From Natranaeroarchaeum sp042663585 (GTDB taxonomy: Archaea > Halobacteriota > Halobacteria > Halobacteriales > Natronoarchaeaceae), in NCBI RefSeq assembly GCF_042663585.1, contig NZ_JBHTAN010000006.1, positions 2,971,205 through 3,035,204 of the forward strand: 64,000 nucleotides of DNA, given 5' to 3'. The notes under the pieces are model-generated. The model was not told the origin of the DNA. It was given only the letters and a program-made list of their open reading frames with translations, and ran no database searches. Each line of letters starts with the position of its first letter. Within the stretch, counting starts at the first letter, position 1. Positions 26,890 through 35,741 of this stretch are shown here, in pieces. The translations under genes and the position numbers were made by a program.

Positions 26890-27405
26890 CTACTCTTCGA
26901 TCGTGACGGATTCCATGACGGCTTCGCCCTGTGGCTTGTCGTTGCGGTCGGTCGGCAGGTCGGCGATCTCCTCGACGACGTCCATCCCGTCGACGACGCG
27001 GCCGAAGACGGAGTGTTTCCCGTCGAGGTGTGGCTGGGCATCCAGCGTAATGAAGAACTGTGAGCCGTTGGTGTCGGGGCCACGGTTCGCCATGGAGAGC
27101 ACGCCCGCACCGTCGTGCGAGAGGTCGTCGTCGAACTCGTCGTCGAAGGTGTAGCCGGGGCCGCCTCGGCCTGTCCCGGTCGGGTCGCCGGTCTGGACCA
27201 TGAAGTCGTCGATGACGCGGTGGAACTCCACGTCGTCGTACAGCGGTTCGTCCTCGACCGTCTCGCCGCTTTCGGGGTCTTCCCACTCCTTCTCGCCGGT
27301 GGCGAGGCCAACGAAGTTCTCGACCGTGTTCGGTTTTTTCTCGTCGTACAGTTCGACTTCGATGTCGCCGCGGTTCGTGTGGATCGTCGCAGTCAGATCG
27401 CTCAT
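26890..27405 (-). CDS. Cyclophilin-type peptidyl-prolyl isomerase
   Basis: The 171-residue cytoplasmic cyclophilin contains FHRVIDDFMVQTGDPTGTG (active-site Arg and Phe/Met), GVLSMANRGPDTNGSQFFIT and LDGKHSVFGRVVDGMDVV. It isomerises Xaa-Pro bonds during folding. The ATG at 27405 (MSDLTATI) is chosen because the family begins there; the longer frame upstream is unlikely. An acidic insertion (WEDPESGETVEDEP) lies in the loop that varies among halophilic cyclophilins. Confidence 0.93.
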   Translation of the reverse strand: MSDLTATIHTNRGDIEVELYDEKKPNTVENFVGLATGEKEWEDPESGETVEDEPLYDDVEFHRVIDDFMVQTGDPTGTGRGGPGYTFDDEFDDDLSHDGAGVLSMANRGPDTNGSQFFITLDAQPHLDGKHSVFGRVVDGMDVVEEIADLPTDRNDKPQGEAVMESVTIEE

Positions 27406-27476
27406 ACCTCTTTGGAGGGGCGTCGGCGTCAAAAAGGCTTGTAGTCGCCCCCGAGAACGGGTCGGGTATGCCGAGG

Positions 27477-27890
27477 TTAGTCCACCTGCACCGGTTCCGC
27501 CTCGAACCGCTCCGCCGTGGCTCGCCACCGCCAGGAGCCCACGAACGGCCCGCCGTCCATGGCGACGATAACGTACGATTTTCCCGGCCAGGCAGCGTGT
27601 TTCCGATCCGTCTCGCTCGGAGCCGTCGGGCCCCTCGGATGCGAGTGGTAGAACCCGACGATGGACTTGCCGGCCGCTTCGATCCGCTCGAACAGCGCCA
27701 ACTGTTGTTCGGGATCGATCAAATACTCGGCTCGTGGCTGCTCCGCGACGTTTTCGGTCGGATGCCGGGACGTCACCCGAGCACGGTCCTCGTCGACGTG
27801 TCCGCCGAGGATGCCGCAGGCCTCGTTCGGTGCAGCCGCTCGCGCGTGGTCGATCAGTCCGTCGTAGACCGACCGTTCGAGTTCGATCAC
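27477..27890 (-). CDS. JAMM/MPN+ metalloprotease (desampylase-like)
   Basis: The 137-residue protein is a stand-alone JAB1/MPN domain. The catalytic Glu is in NEACGILGG. The zinc ligands are in YHSHPRGPTAPSETD, which fits HxH-x10-D. Archaeal JAMM proteins cleave ubiquitin-like SAMP proteins from their targets; Haloferax HvJAMM1 is the studied desampylase. The start is a GTG at 27890 whose bases overlap the stop of the upstream gene (GTGA), implying translational coupling to the BtuF-like protein. Substrate not determined from sequence. Confidence 0.85.
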   Translation of the reverse strand: MIELERSVYDGLIDHARAAAPNEACGILGGHVDEDRARVTSRHPTENVAEQPRAEYLIDPEQQLALFERIEAAGKSIVGFYHSHPRGPTAPSETDRKHAAWPGKSYVIVAMDGGPFVGSWRWRATAERFEAEPVQVD

Positions 27891-28819
27891 GGCTCTCTTG
27901 GGGTGGCGTCGTGGAGCCGTTCGAAAGACGAGACGACGTCGTCCGAGGGCATATCGACGATGTCCGGGTGAAGCACGCCCGCGAGGGCTTCGAGCGTGTC
28001 GACGAGACGCGGGCCCGGCCTGTTGACGTAGTTGTGGCCGTCCATCGCGTGGACGCGACCCTGCCTCACTGCACGGAGGTCCTCCCAGCCGGGCCGCTCT
28101 GTCAGGTCGGTTCGGTTCTCGGCTGTCTGGTCGAGTTCGAAGCCACAGGGGGCCGCGATCAGGACGTCCGGATCGTACTCGCGGATCTGTCGCCACTCGC
28201 GCGGCGTCGACCGGTCGCCCGGATCGGCGAGGCCGTACTCGCCGCCGGCCCACTCGATTATTTCGGGTACCCAGTGGCCCGCAACCATCACCGGGTCGAG
28301 CCAGTCGAGGATGGCGACTTCGGGGCGCTCCTCGACCTCGGCCGTTGCGGTCCGGACGCGCTCGATTCGGGCCTCCAGATCGGCGACCAGTTCGGCGGCC
28401 CGCTCGCCGCGTCCAGTCGCCTCGCCAACCGTCTCGATGTCGTCGAGCACGTCGCCGACGCTGTGGGGGTCGGTCGTCAGTATCTCGGAGTTGGCGTCGA
28501 TATCCGCCACCGCGTCCTCGACGAGCACCTCGTCGACCGCACAGACGTCACAGATCCCCTGCGTGACGATGAGGTCCGGGTCGGCCTGCTCCAGCGCCTC
28601 GACGTCGATGCCGTAGACGCCGCCGTGTTCGCGCTCGGCTTCGAGTACCTGCGCGTCTATCTCTCCGCTGCTCGCCTCCGGATCGACGTGTGCGTAGTTG
28701 ATCGATGGCTGCTCGGCCGCCTCGGGCGGCACGTCACACTCGTGGGAGACGCCGACTGGCTCGATACCGAGGGCGTAACAGATCTCCGTCGCGGAGGGAA
28801 GCAAGGAGACGACGTTCAT
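27887..28819 (-). CDS. BtuF-like periplasmic-binding-fold protein without signal peptide
   Basis: The 310-residue protein starts MNVVSLLPSATEICYALG, the first strand of the helical-backbone metal/cobalamin-binding fold. DLIVTQGICDVCAVD, VAILDWLDPVMVAGHWVPEI and DPDVLIAAPCGFELDQT follow, as in BtuF and cobalamin-binding proteins. No Sec or Tat signal and no lipobox precede the fold, so it is probably cytoplasmic. This is a common but unexplained haloarchaeal variant. Its stop overlaps the JAMM gene start. A GTG three codons upstream (28828) is an alternative start. Confidence 0.8.
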   Translation of the reverse strand: MNVVSLLPSATEICYALGIEPVGVSHECDVPPEAAEQPSINYAHVDPEASSGEIDAQVLEAEREHGGVYGIDVEALEQADPDLIVTQGICDVCAVDEVLVEDAVADIDANSEILTTDPHSVGDVLDDIETVGEATGRGERAAELVADLEARIERVRTATAEVEERPEVAILDWLDPVMVAGHWVPEIIEWAGGEYGLADPGDRSTPREWRQIREYDPDVLIAAPCGFELDQTAENRTDLTERPGWEDLRAVRQGRVHAMDGHNYVNRPGPRLVDTLEALAGVLHPDIVDMPSDDVVSSFERLHDATPREP

Positions 28820-28874
28820 CGAATCCACGTATGGGGTCGGACGGCTAAACGCTGACGCCGGACAGGTCCCCTGC

Positions 28875-30389
28875 TCAGACGTCGTATAGCTCGCCGAACT
28901 TCTCCTCGGCGTACTCGACGAAGTAATCGGCGGTGAACGCCTCGCCGGTCGCTTCCTCGATCAGGTCGTCGGTGGTGTACAGCGAGCCATGGCCGTGGAC
29001 GTTCTCGTTGAGATACGTCATGATCTCGTCGAACTCGCCGTCACGAACCAGCGCGTCGACATCCAGTTCGTCGCGCATCGTCGCGTCTATCTGGGCGGCC
29101 AGCACGCTCCCCAGCGAGTAGGTCGGGAAATAGCCGAAACTGCCGTGGCTCCAGTGGATATCCTGCAGACAGCCCTCGGCGTCGGTTTCGGGCCGGATCC
29201 CGAGATACTCCTCGTACTTGTCGTTCCAGACCTCGGGGACGTCCTCCACTGCGAGGTCGCCGCTGATCAGCGCCTGCTCGACCTCGTAGCGGATGATGAT
29301 GTGCATGTGGTAGGTCAGTTCGTCCGCTTCGACCCGGATCAGGTTGTCGTCGTACACCTGATTCGCGGCCTCGTAGGCGTCCTCCACAGTGACGTCCTCT
29401 AGCTGAGGGAACTGGGCCTTCATATCCGGAAGGATCAGCTCCCAGAACGCTTTCGTGCGGCCGACGTGGTTCTCCCAGAATCGAGACTGGGACTCGTGGA
29501 CCGAGAGGTCACGCGACTGGCCCAGCGGCGTCCCGTAGTGCTCGTCAGGCAGTCCCTGCGTGTAGGTGGCGTGGCCGAACTCGTGGATCGTGCTCGTTAG
29601 TGCGCCGAGCGGGTCGGTCTCGTTGAAGCGCGTCGTGACGCGCGCGTCGAACTGCGTCCCCGAGGAAAACGGATGGGGCGCGGTGTCGAGGCGTCCGCGG
29701 TCCCAGTCGTAGCCCAGTTCGTCGAGCACGTCGCGGACGAACGACTCCTGTTCGTCTTCGGGGAACTCCCCCGCAAACGCGTCCGTCGCCAGGTCGGCCT
29801 CGGAGTCGGCGATGTCGTCGATCAGGGGCACTAGCTCCTCTTTGAGACGCGTCAGGACGCGGTCGGCCGTGTCCAGGTCGAGATATGGCTCGTACTCCGC
29901 GAAGAGGACGGCGTAGGGGTCAGCGTCGGGGTCGACGTGTTCGGCGTACTCGCGCTTGAGTTCGACCAACGTTTCGAGCGTCGGCGCGAAGATAGAGAAG
30001 TCGTTTTCCTCCTTCGCTTGCTTCCACTTGGGATGGGCCTCGCTGGTCGTCCGGGATATCTCCTCGACCAGTTCGGTGGGGACGCTCGTCGCCCGGTCGT
30101 GCTCCCGGCGGACCTCGCGTATCACCGCGGCCTGCTCGTCGTCGAGTTCGGCGTCTTCGAGCGCATCCAGATGATCGGCGGTCTCCTCGTCGGTCAGTAG
30201 TTCGTGGCTGACCGCCGAAAGTGCGGATAGCTGTTGCGAGCGAGCGGGTGTCCCGCCTTCGGGCATCATGACCTCCTGATCCCACCCGAGGACGCCTGCG
30301 GCGTTCCCCACGTTGGTGTACCGTTGGACCCGTTCGAGAAACGCCTCGTACTCTGCCGGCTCAGTCTCGGAGGCTGCATCCGTTGCCAT
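28875..30389 (-). CDS. M32 family metallocarboxypeptidase
   Basis: The 504-residue, mostly helical protein matches thermostable carboxypeptidase 1 (Taq type). The zinc site is HEFGH in TIHEFGHATYTQGLPDEH. The downstream HESQSRFWEN supplies the third ligand Glu, and the family motif GYFPTYSLGSVLAAQ is present. It removes C-terminal residues from peptides in the cytoplasm. Length is normal. It is monocistronic, with a 220-base gap to the divergent acetyltransferase gene. Confidence 0.94.
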   Translation of the reverse strand: MATDAASETEPAEYEAFLERVQRYTNVGNAAGVLGWDQEVMMPEGGTPARSQQLSALSAVSHELLTDEETADHLDALEDAELDDEQAAVIREVRREHDRATSVPTELVEEISRTTSEAHPKWKQAKEENDFSIFAPTLETLVELKREYAEHVDPDADPYAVLFAEYEPYLDLDTADRVLTRLKEELVPLIDDIADSEADLATDAFAGEFPEDEQESFVRDVLDELGYDWDRGRLDTAPHPFSSGTQFDARVTTRFNETDPLGALTSTIHEFGHATYTQGLPDEHYGTPLGQSRDLSVHESQSRFWENHVGRTKAFWELILPDMKAQFPQLEDVTVEDAYEAANQVYDDNLIRVEADELTYHMHIIIRYEVEQALISGDLAVEDVPEVWNDKYEEYLGIRPETDAEGCLQDIHWSHGSFGYFPTYSLGSVLAAQIDATMRDELDVDALVRDGEFDEIMTYLNENVHGHGSLYTTDDLIEEATGEAFTADYFVEYAEEKFGELYDV

Positions 30390-30609
30390 ACCCGTTTATT
30401 CGTGTCATCGCCTATCAATCTCCTGCTACCGGCGGTTCGCTCTAACCGGTTTGTCTCTAAAACGTATTGATTACCCTCGGATCTCTGCTGGTAGGAGAGT
30501 TTTCCGTACCAATAGCTCAGGCTATACCCGCTCCCATCCATCGATCATCGTCTCCGCCCGTCGACTATGCCGAGGATTACTATGTGGCTCACTGGATTGG
30601 AACTTATTA

Positions 30610-31695
30610 ATGGAGAGCGACGCCGTTACAGAGTACCAGATCCGTCAGTATCGTCCGGCCGACCGCGACGGCGTCCTTGCCCTCGACTCTCTGGTGTGGG
30701 ACCGTGACCGTGGGGGCGAGTGGTTCGACTGGAAGTACCAGCAGAACCCGTACGTCGATCACACTCCCCTGTTTGTCGTCCGGAAAGACGGCGATGTCGT
30801 CGGCGCGCGCCCCTTCATGCCGTTCGAGATCCGGGTCGACGATCACACTGTACTGGCGCTACAGCCGACGGATACGATGGTCCATCCGGACCACCGTCGT
30901 CAGGGCCTGTTCACCCGGATGACCGAACGCGCCATCGAGTACTACGAGGACACCGATGTCGACCTGTACTTCAATTTCCCGAACGGGATCTCTCGTCCGG
31001 GATACGAGCGCCTCGGCTGGCGACGGATCGACCGGAAACGGACGCACTATCGCGTGCAACACCCCGAGTCGCTCGCAACCGAGTACATCGATAGCCCGCC
31101 GGCGAGGGCAGGTGCCGTGCTTGTCGGGCCGCTGCTCAGACGGTACTATGACCGCCGCAGTGGGGCCGACGACAGACTGGACGATATCACCGTCGAGTCG
31201 CGGCCCGGCCTCGACGTCGACAAACTCGTCCGACTGTACGAACGCCGGCAGCCAGCGGGATTTCACGCCTACCGGACGCGACGGTTCTACGAGTGGCGGT
31301 TTGCCAGTCCGGTCTGGGTTCGGTCGACGTACGTGGCGACCGTCGATGGGGAGCCAGTAGTTGCCCTCATCGCACGAACACGGCGGACGAACGATGCCGT
31401 AACGATCACGCAGATTGGCGAAGTGGTGCCGATGACCGGCGGGATGCGGTGGCGAAGCGGCCTCTCGGCGACGCTCGAAGCCGTACTGGCCGATCACCTG
31501 AGTTCGGACGTCGTCGCCATCTCGGGGACGGTGATCCCGTACGATCTGTTGCTCACCTACGGGTTTCTTCCGGACGACCGACTCCCGATCTCGCTGGTCT
31601 CTGGCCACCGCTGTACGCTGGTCGCGCGACCGGCCGACGGGGTCTCGTGGTCCATCGGCGACCGCCCCTCGACGAGGCAGCATACTGGCAACTGA
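30610..31695 (+). CDS. GNAT N-acetyltransferase, Eis-like N-terminal domain
   Basis: The 361-residue protein has an N-terminal GNAT domain with the acetyl-CoA loop MVHPDHRRQGLFTRM near residue 100 and FNFPNGISRPGYERLGW after it. A second alpha/beta half may be a degenerate GNAT or sterol-carrier-like domain. The target is unknown; haloarchaeal proteins of this kind are also found in polysaccharide loci. The ATG at 30610 follows aacttatta and begins the conserved part. A much longer upstream extension of the frame is non-homologous. Confidence 0.75.
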   Translation: MESDAVTEYQIRQYRPADRDGVLALDSLVWDRDRGGEWFDWKYQQNPYVDHTPLFVVRKDGDVVGARPFMPFEIRVDDHTVLALQPTDTMVHPDHRRQGLFTRMTERAIEYYEDTDVDLYFNFPNGISRPGYERLGWRRIDRKRTHYRVQHPESLATEYIDSPPARAGAVLVGPLLRRYYDRRSGADDRLDDITVESRPGLDVDKLVRLYERRQPAGFHAYRTRRFYEWRFASPVWVRSTYVATVDGEPVVALIARTRRTNDAVTITQIGEVVPMTGGMRWRSGLSATLEAVLADHLSSDVVAISGTVIPYDLLLTYGFLPDDRLPISLVSGHRCTLVARPADGVSWSIGDRPSTRQHTGN

Positions 31696-31850
31696 CGTAC
31701 GCCGAGCGCGATACGACATGAGTTCTCCGGCATGCTCTCAGATTGCGAGGCAGTTATAGACCGATCACGGGTGCACATTCACGTCACAGACCTCTCTGCT
31801 TTTCTTTCATAAGCAAGTCTTTATTTACAATGGGACAGTAAGTGGTAAAC

Positions 31851-32456
31851 ATGAACCGGCGAGTGGGGGGATTCGCGCTTGTAGCGGTGCTGGCGTTGCT
31901 TCCTTCAGTGGCTGCTGCGCAGGGTGTACCGACCGATTCGGTCGTCGAACTGACGCTGTTCGAGCGAGTCGCCATCCAGACGAGCGTCGTCACGTTCATG
32001 GGTGTCGCCGTCCTCGCCCTCTTGCCACACTGGTGTTCACCTGCCATCAGGACTGCCCGTTCGAGCGTGTTCGTCTCCTCGCTGTTCGGTATCGCTGTCG
32101 CGGTACTGCTGGCGCTGCTCGGGGCCTCGGCATGGGTCTTCTCGCAGATCATGCTGGGTTGGCTAGCCGCCTATCCGCTTGCACTGCTCGTCCTCGGCAC
32201 GACCTTCATCGCCCAGGCAATCGGCTTTATTGCCTTCGGGAACGCCATCGTTGCCCGCTTTGGCGTCGACCACGACTGGGTCGGCCTGCTCGTGGGCGTG
32301 GCGCTGGCGGCGGTGCTGGCGTTGGTTCCCTACGCCGGCGCACCGGTCGTACTCTTGATCACAATCGTTGGACTGGGCGGGATGACCCGGACGGCGCTCG
32401 GCAGCGGCAAACGCACGGAGCGCGAACAGAGCATGCCGCCCGCCCACCGACTCTGA
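31851..32456 (+). CDS. Multi-pass membrane protein with signal sequence
   Basis: The 201-residue protein has a cleavable-looking Sec signal (RRVGGFALVAVLALLPSVAAAQ). Four to five transmembrane helices follow and then a basic C-terminal tail. The layout, with a short external segment then helices, resembles the C-terminal halves of haloarchaeal bactofilin-associated membrane proteins, but no polymer-forming domain is present. The ATG at 31851 is preferred to a GTG three codons earlier. Function unknown. Confidence 0.65.
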   Translation: MNRRVGGFALVAVLALLPSVAAAQGVPTDSVVELTLFERVAIQTSVVTFMGVAVLALLPHWCSPAIRTARSSVFVSSLFGIAVAVLLALLGASAWVFSQIMLGWLAAYPLALLVLGTTFIAQAIGFIAFGNAIVARFGVDHDWVGLLVGVALAAVLALVPYAGAPVVLLITIVGLGGMTRTALGSGKRTEREQSMPPAHRL

Positions 32457-32510
32457 GCGATCCCGGCCGCTCCTTGAAACCCTTTTCACCACGGGGAGCA
32501 AAGCGACCCT

Positions 32511-34376
32511 ATGAACGTTGTACCGGACACAAGCGTGGTCATCGACGGCCGCGTGTCCGACCACGTCGAAGACGGGAAGTTCGCCGGGGCGACGATTTCG
32601 ATACCCGAAGCAGTCGTCGCGGAGCTAGAAGCACAGGCTAACGACGGCGTCGAAAGCGGCTGGGACGGGCTTTCTGAGCTCCAGCGTCTCGCCGAGTTCG
32701 CCGACGAGGGCGAGATAACGCTCGAATACGTCGGCGAGCGGCCGGACGCGGTCGAGCGCGGTCACGCCACCGAGGGCGAAATCGACGCGCTGATCCGCGA
32801 TCTGGCCGACGACATGGGTGCGACCTTCGTCACCAGCGATATCGTCCAGAGCGAAGTCGCCGAGGCGAAAGGGCTCGACGTCGAGTATATCGCCCCGCGC
32901 GTCGAGGACGTCGGCGAACTCACGATCGAGGAGTATTTCGACGATCTGACGATGAGCGTCCACCTCAAGACGGGCGTCGTGCCGATGGCCAAACGCGGTG
33001 AGATCGGCGAGATGCACTACGAGGAGATCCGCGACGAGGTTCTCTCCGAGGCGCGAATGAAAGAGTACGTCGACGAGATCGAAAACTCGGCCAAGGAGTC
33101 GCCCGAGGGCTTCATCGAACTCTCCGAACCGGGGATGACGATCGTCCAGTTCCGGGATTACCGGATCTCCCTTGCCCGGCCGCCGTTCTCGGACGGGATC
33201 GAGATTACCGCCGTGCGCCCCATCGTCCAGACCGATCTGGACGACTACGAGTACGACGACGAACTGCGTAACCGGCTACTCGAACAACAGCGCGGCGTCC
33301 TGATCTCCGGTTCGCCCGGCGCGGGGAAGTCCACCTTCGCGCAGGCGGTGGCCCGGTTCCTCTCGGGCAGCGACTACTCGGTCAAGACGATGGAGAAACC
33401 GCGGGACCTGCAGGTCGGCCCGGAGATCACCCAGTACACCGAACTCAACGACCAGATGTCGTTGACGGCCGACTCACTGCTGATGGTCCGCCCCGACTAC
33501 ACCATCTACGACGAGGTCCGCAAAACCGACGACTTCGAGGTGTTCGCGGACATGCGACTGGCCGGCGTCGGCATGATCGGCGTCGTCCACGCGACCCGCG
33601 CCATCGACGCGCTCCAGCGACTCGTCGGCCGGGTCGAACTCGGGATGATCCCGCAGGTCGTCGACACCGTCGTCTACATCGAGGCCGGCGAGGTCCACAC
33701 CGTCTACGACGTGACGACCGAAGTCAAGGTCCCTCACGGCCTGATGGAGGAAGACCTCGCGCGGCCGGTCATCGTCATCAACGACTTCGAGACGGGCGAA
33801 CCCGCCTACGAGATCTACACCTTCAATCGGCAGGTCGTCACGGTCCCGCTCAACGACGAGGAGGAAGAAGAGTCCACCGGCGTCGACCGGATCGCACGCC
33901 AGGAGATCGAACGGGAGATCCGCTCGATCGCACAGGGCCACGTCGACGTCGACCTCAAGAGCCCCAACACGGCGGTCGTCTACGTCGAGGATCAGGACAT
34001 CTCCACGGTCATCGGCAAAGGTGGTGGCCGCATCCAGGACGTCGAGAACCGCCTGGGAATCGATATCGACGTGCGCACCCACGACGAGAAGCCAAACAGT
34101 AGCCCCAACGAAAGCGGCGACGCGGGCGGCACCACACCCGCCGCCTCGGACCGATCAGGACAGATCGTCAAGCCCGAGATCACCTCGCGCCACATCGTGA
34201 TTCCGGTCGACGGCGAGGCCGGCGAGACGGTCGAAGTCGAAGCGGACGGCGAGTACCTCTTCACCGCGACGGTAGGCCGCGGCGGCGAAGTGCAGGTCTC
34301 GCGGGGAAGCGCCATTGCGGAGGAGCTGGAGTTGGCAATCGACCGCAAACAGCAGATCACGGTTACGCCGTCCTGA
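32511..34376 (+). CDS. PINA: PIN domain, type II secretion-like ATPase and KH domain
   Basis: The 621-residue protein has an N-terminal PIN nuclease fold (VPDTSVVIDGRVSD; acidic residues recur in TEGEIDALIRDLAD and TFVTSDIVQ). A RecA/VirB11-like ATPase follows with Walker A SGSPGAGKST near residue 265 and the box VRPDYTIYDEVRKTDDFEVF. A KH domain comes next (ISTVIGKGGGRIQDVENRLG near 500), then a C-terminal TRAM-like beta domain. In Sulfolobus, PINA promotes Holliday-junction branch migration with Hjc and Hjm. The 3' end overlaps the convergent acetyltransferase by 14 bases. Confidence 0.9.
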   Translation: MNVVPDTSVVIDGRVSDHVEDGKFAGATISIPEAVVAELEAQANDGVESGWDGLSELQRLAEFADEGEITLEYVGERPDAVERGHATEGEIDALIRDLADDMGATFVTSDIVQSEVAEAKGLDVEYIAPRVEDVGELTIEEYFDDLTMSVHLKTGVVPMAKRGEIGEMHYEEIRDEVLSEARMKEYVDEIENSAKESPEGFIELSEPGMTIVQFRDYRISLARPPFSDGIEITAVRPIVQTDLDDYEYDDELRNRLLEQQRGVLISGSPGAGKSTFAQAVARFLSGSDYSVKTMEKPRDLQVGPEITQYTELNDQMSLTADSLLMVRPDYTIYDEVRKTDDFEVFADMRLAGVGMIGVVHATRAIDALQRLVGRVELGMIPQVVDTVVYIEAGEVHTVYDVTTEVKVPHGLMEEDLARPVIVINDFETGEPAYEIYTFNRQVVTVPLNDEEEEESTGVDRIARQEIEREIRSIAQGHVDVDLKSPNTAVVYVEDQDISTVIGKGGGRIQDVENRLGIDIDVRTHDEKPNSSPNESGDAGGTTPAASDRSGQIVKPEITSRHIVIPVDGEAGETVEVEADGEYLFTATVGRGGEVQVSRGSAIAEELELAIDRKQQITVTPS

Positions 34377-34896
34377 ACGGTCGGCGCATGATCGTCGCGC
34401 GGTAGGGCAGTCCGAACAGGCTGATGATGCGGTCGCCCGTCTTCTCGAAGCCCATCGACCGGTAGAACCGTCTGGCGTCGTCGTTTTCGGCAAGCGCCTC
34501 GACGAGCACTGCGTCGGCATCGTCGCGAACGGTATCGAAGCCTGCCTCGACAAGCCGTGACCCCATCCCCCCGCGCCAGTGATTGGGCGCAACGTACAGT
34601 GACTGTAACTGGACCTCGTCGTCTTCGGGCGAGACGAAGGCGTGCGTCTCGGAGCCGGTAGCGAACTGGCCCTCGCCGACTACCTCGCCGTCGACGAGCG
34701 CGACCAGAAAGTCCATATCGTCGCTTTCGAGTGCGTACTCCAGCGACTCGATCGGCTGGAACCGCTCCTCGTCGGCGATGAAGGCGAGCGCGTCCGGCGG
34801 AAGGAGGTCGCCGTAGGCGACGCGCCACGAGTCGCTGACGAGCCGCTGGACCGCACGCAGATCCTCCCGTCGCGCCGGTCTGACCTTGACTCCCAT
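34363..34896 (-). CDS. GNAT N-acetyltransferase
   Basis: The 177-residue single GNAT domain begins VKVRPARREDLRAVQRLV. Motif A reads LQSLYVAPNHWRGGMGSRLV (a variant RGGMGS acetyl-CoA loop), and motif B reads ALAENDDARRFYRSMGFEKTG. The substrate cannot be told. The N-terminal start is at an ATG next to a short A+T-rich stretch. Its stop lies inside the end of the PINA gene. Confidence 0.85.
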   Translation of the reverse strand: MGVKVRPARREDLRAVQRLVSDSWRVAYGDLLPPDALAFIADEERFQPIESLEYALESDDMDFLVALVDGEVVGEGQFATGSETHAFVSPEDDEVQLQSLYVAPNHWRGGMGSRLVEAGFDTVRDDADAVLVEALAENDDARRFYRSMGFEKTGDRIISLFGLPYRATIMRRPFRTA

Positions 34897-34953
34897 CGTC
34901 TCTCGATTGGGTGTGAAGCCGGAAATATCACCGGCCGCCGTCGTCTCATACAG

Positions 34954-35370
34954 TCACCTGTTGGGGTCGTAGAACTCCAGATTGCGTGCACTGAAGACGC
35001 CGAAGGCCGTCAGGTAGCCGATCCCACCCAGCACGACCAGTCGGCCGGTACTGCCGAGACCGACCAGGCCCACAGTCTGTGCGGTTAGCCCAGTTGCGAG
35101 CAGACAGACGGCGAAGATGATGGCTCCGTCTGCGAGCATCCCGCCGATCCCCTTTGTTTCCTGATACTCCCTGAACGGGAACCCGCCAGTTGCCAGCGCG
35201 CCGAAAAAGACGACCGGGACGACGATCAGCGAGAGTCCGATAGCGTCCGCTGTCGCGGGCGTGATTCCGTAAGGAAGACTCGCCGAGATGGCCGCGTACG
35301 ACAGCGACGCAAGCACCATTGCGATGATGGTGACGACGAGCCCTCGCAGACGAAACCGGTTCATGGCCAT
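34954..35370 (-). CDS. Small membrane protein, function unknown
   Basis: The 138-residue protein has four predicted transmembrane helices, at ~10-30, 42-62, 78-98 and 105-125. It ends in a short polar tail NLEFYDPNR. Two ATGs are possible (35370 and 35364); the further upstream extension of the frame is poor. It is the last gene of a minus-strand run after alaS and a 116-residue protein, with 19 bases between. No family recognised. Confidence 0.6.
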   Translation of the reverse strand: MAMNRFRLRGLVVTIIAMVLASLSYAAISASLPYGITPATADAIGLSLIVVPVVFFGALATGGFPFREYQETKGIGGMLADGAIIFAVCLLATGLTAQTVGLVGLGSTGRLVVLGGIGYLTAFGVFSARNLEFYDPNR

Positions 35371-35389
35371 GGCTGTTCGCCGGACGGTC

Positions 35390-35740
35390 TTAAAAACCGG
35401 CGTCTCGAATCCCAACCGGAAGGCGGCTTGCCGGCCGCTCAGCCGCTCCGCAGCGGAGGCGCGTCTCGACGTCCTGGACGAGCACTGTCACCGCCTCCGC
35501 GCGCTTCGTCTCCGCCGCGGTCGAGTCGCGGGCGGCGGTCACCTCGTCGACGAGTTCGTCGTCCGGCACCCTCGTCGAGAGGTCGAGCACGCGATCACAG
35601 ACTGCCCCGGTTAGCTTCGGCACCACGTCGCTCACACTCGCCCAGACGTCCTCGTTGGTCGGTGGGGTGGCCTGGTCCTCGGCGTTGGCTGCGATCTCGT
35701 CGACCAGCGCGTCGTATTCGGCTCTCGTCTCTAGCTCCAT
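35390..35740 (-). CDS. Hypothetical helical protein downstream of alaS
   Basis: The 116-residue acidic, alpha-helical protein (LETRAEYDALVDEIAANAED, PKLTGAVCDRVLDLSTRVPD) has no recognised domain. Its ATG is separated from the alaS stop by a single base, so it is probably translated from the same mRNA. The last ~20 residues are basic and less protein-like (RCGAAERPASRLP), which may mean the true C-terminus differs. Confidence 0.6.
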   Translation of the reverse strand: MELETRAEYDALVDEIAANAEDQATPPTNEDVWASVSDVVPKLTGAVCDRVLDLSTRVPDDELVDEVTAARDSTAAETKRAEAVTVLVQDVETRLRCGAAERPASRLPVGIRDAGF

Positions 35741-35741
35741 C

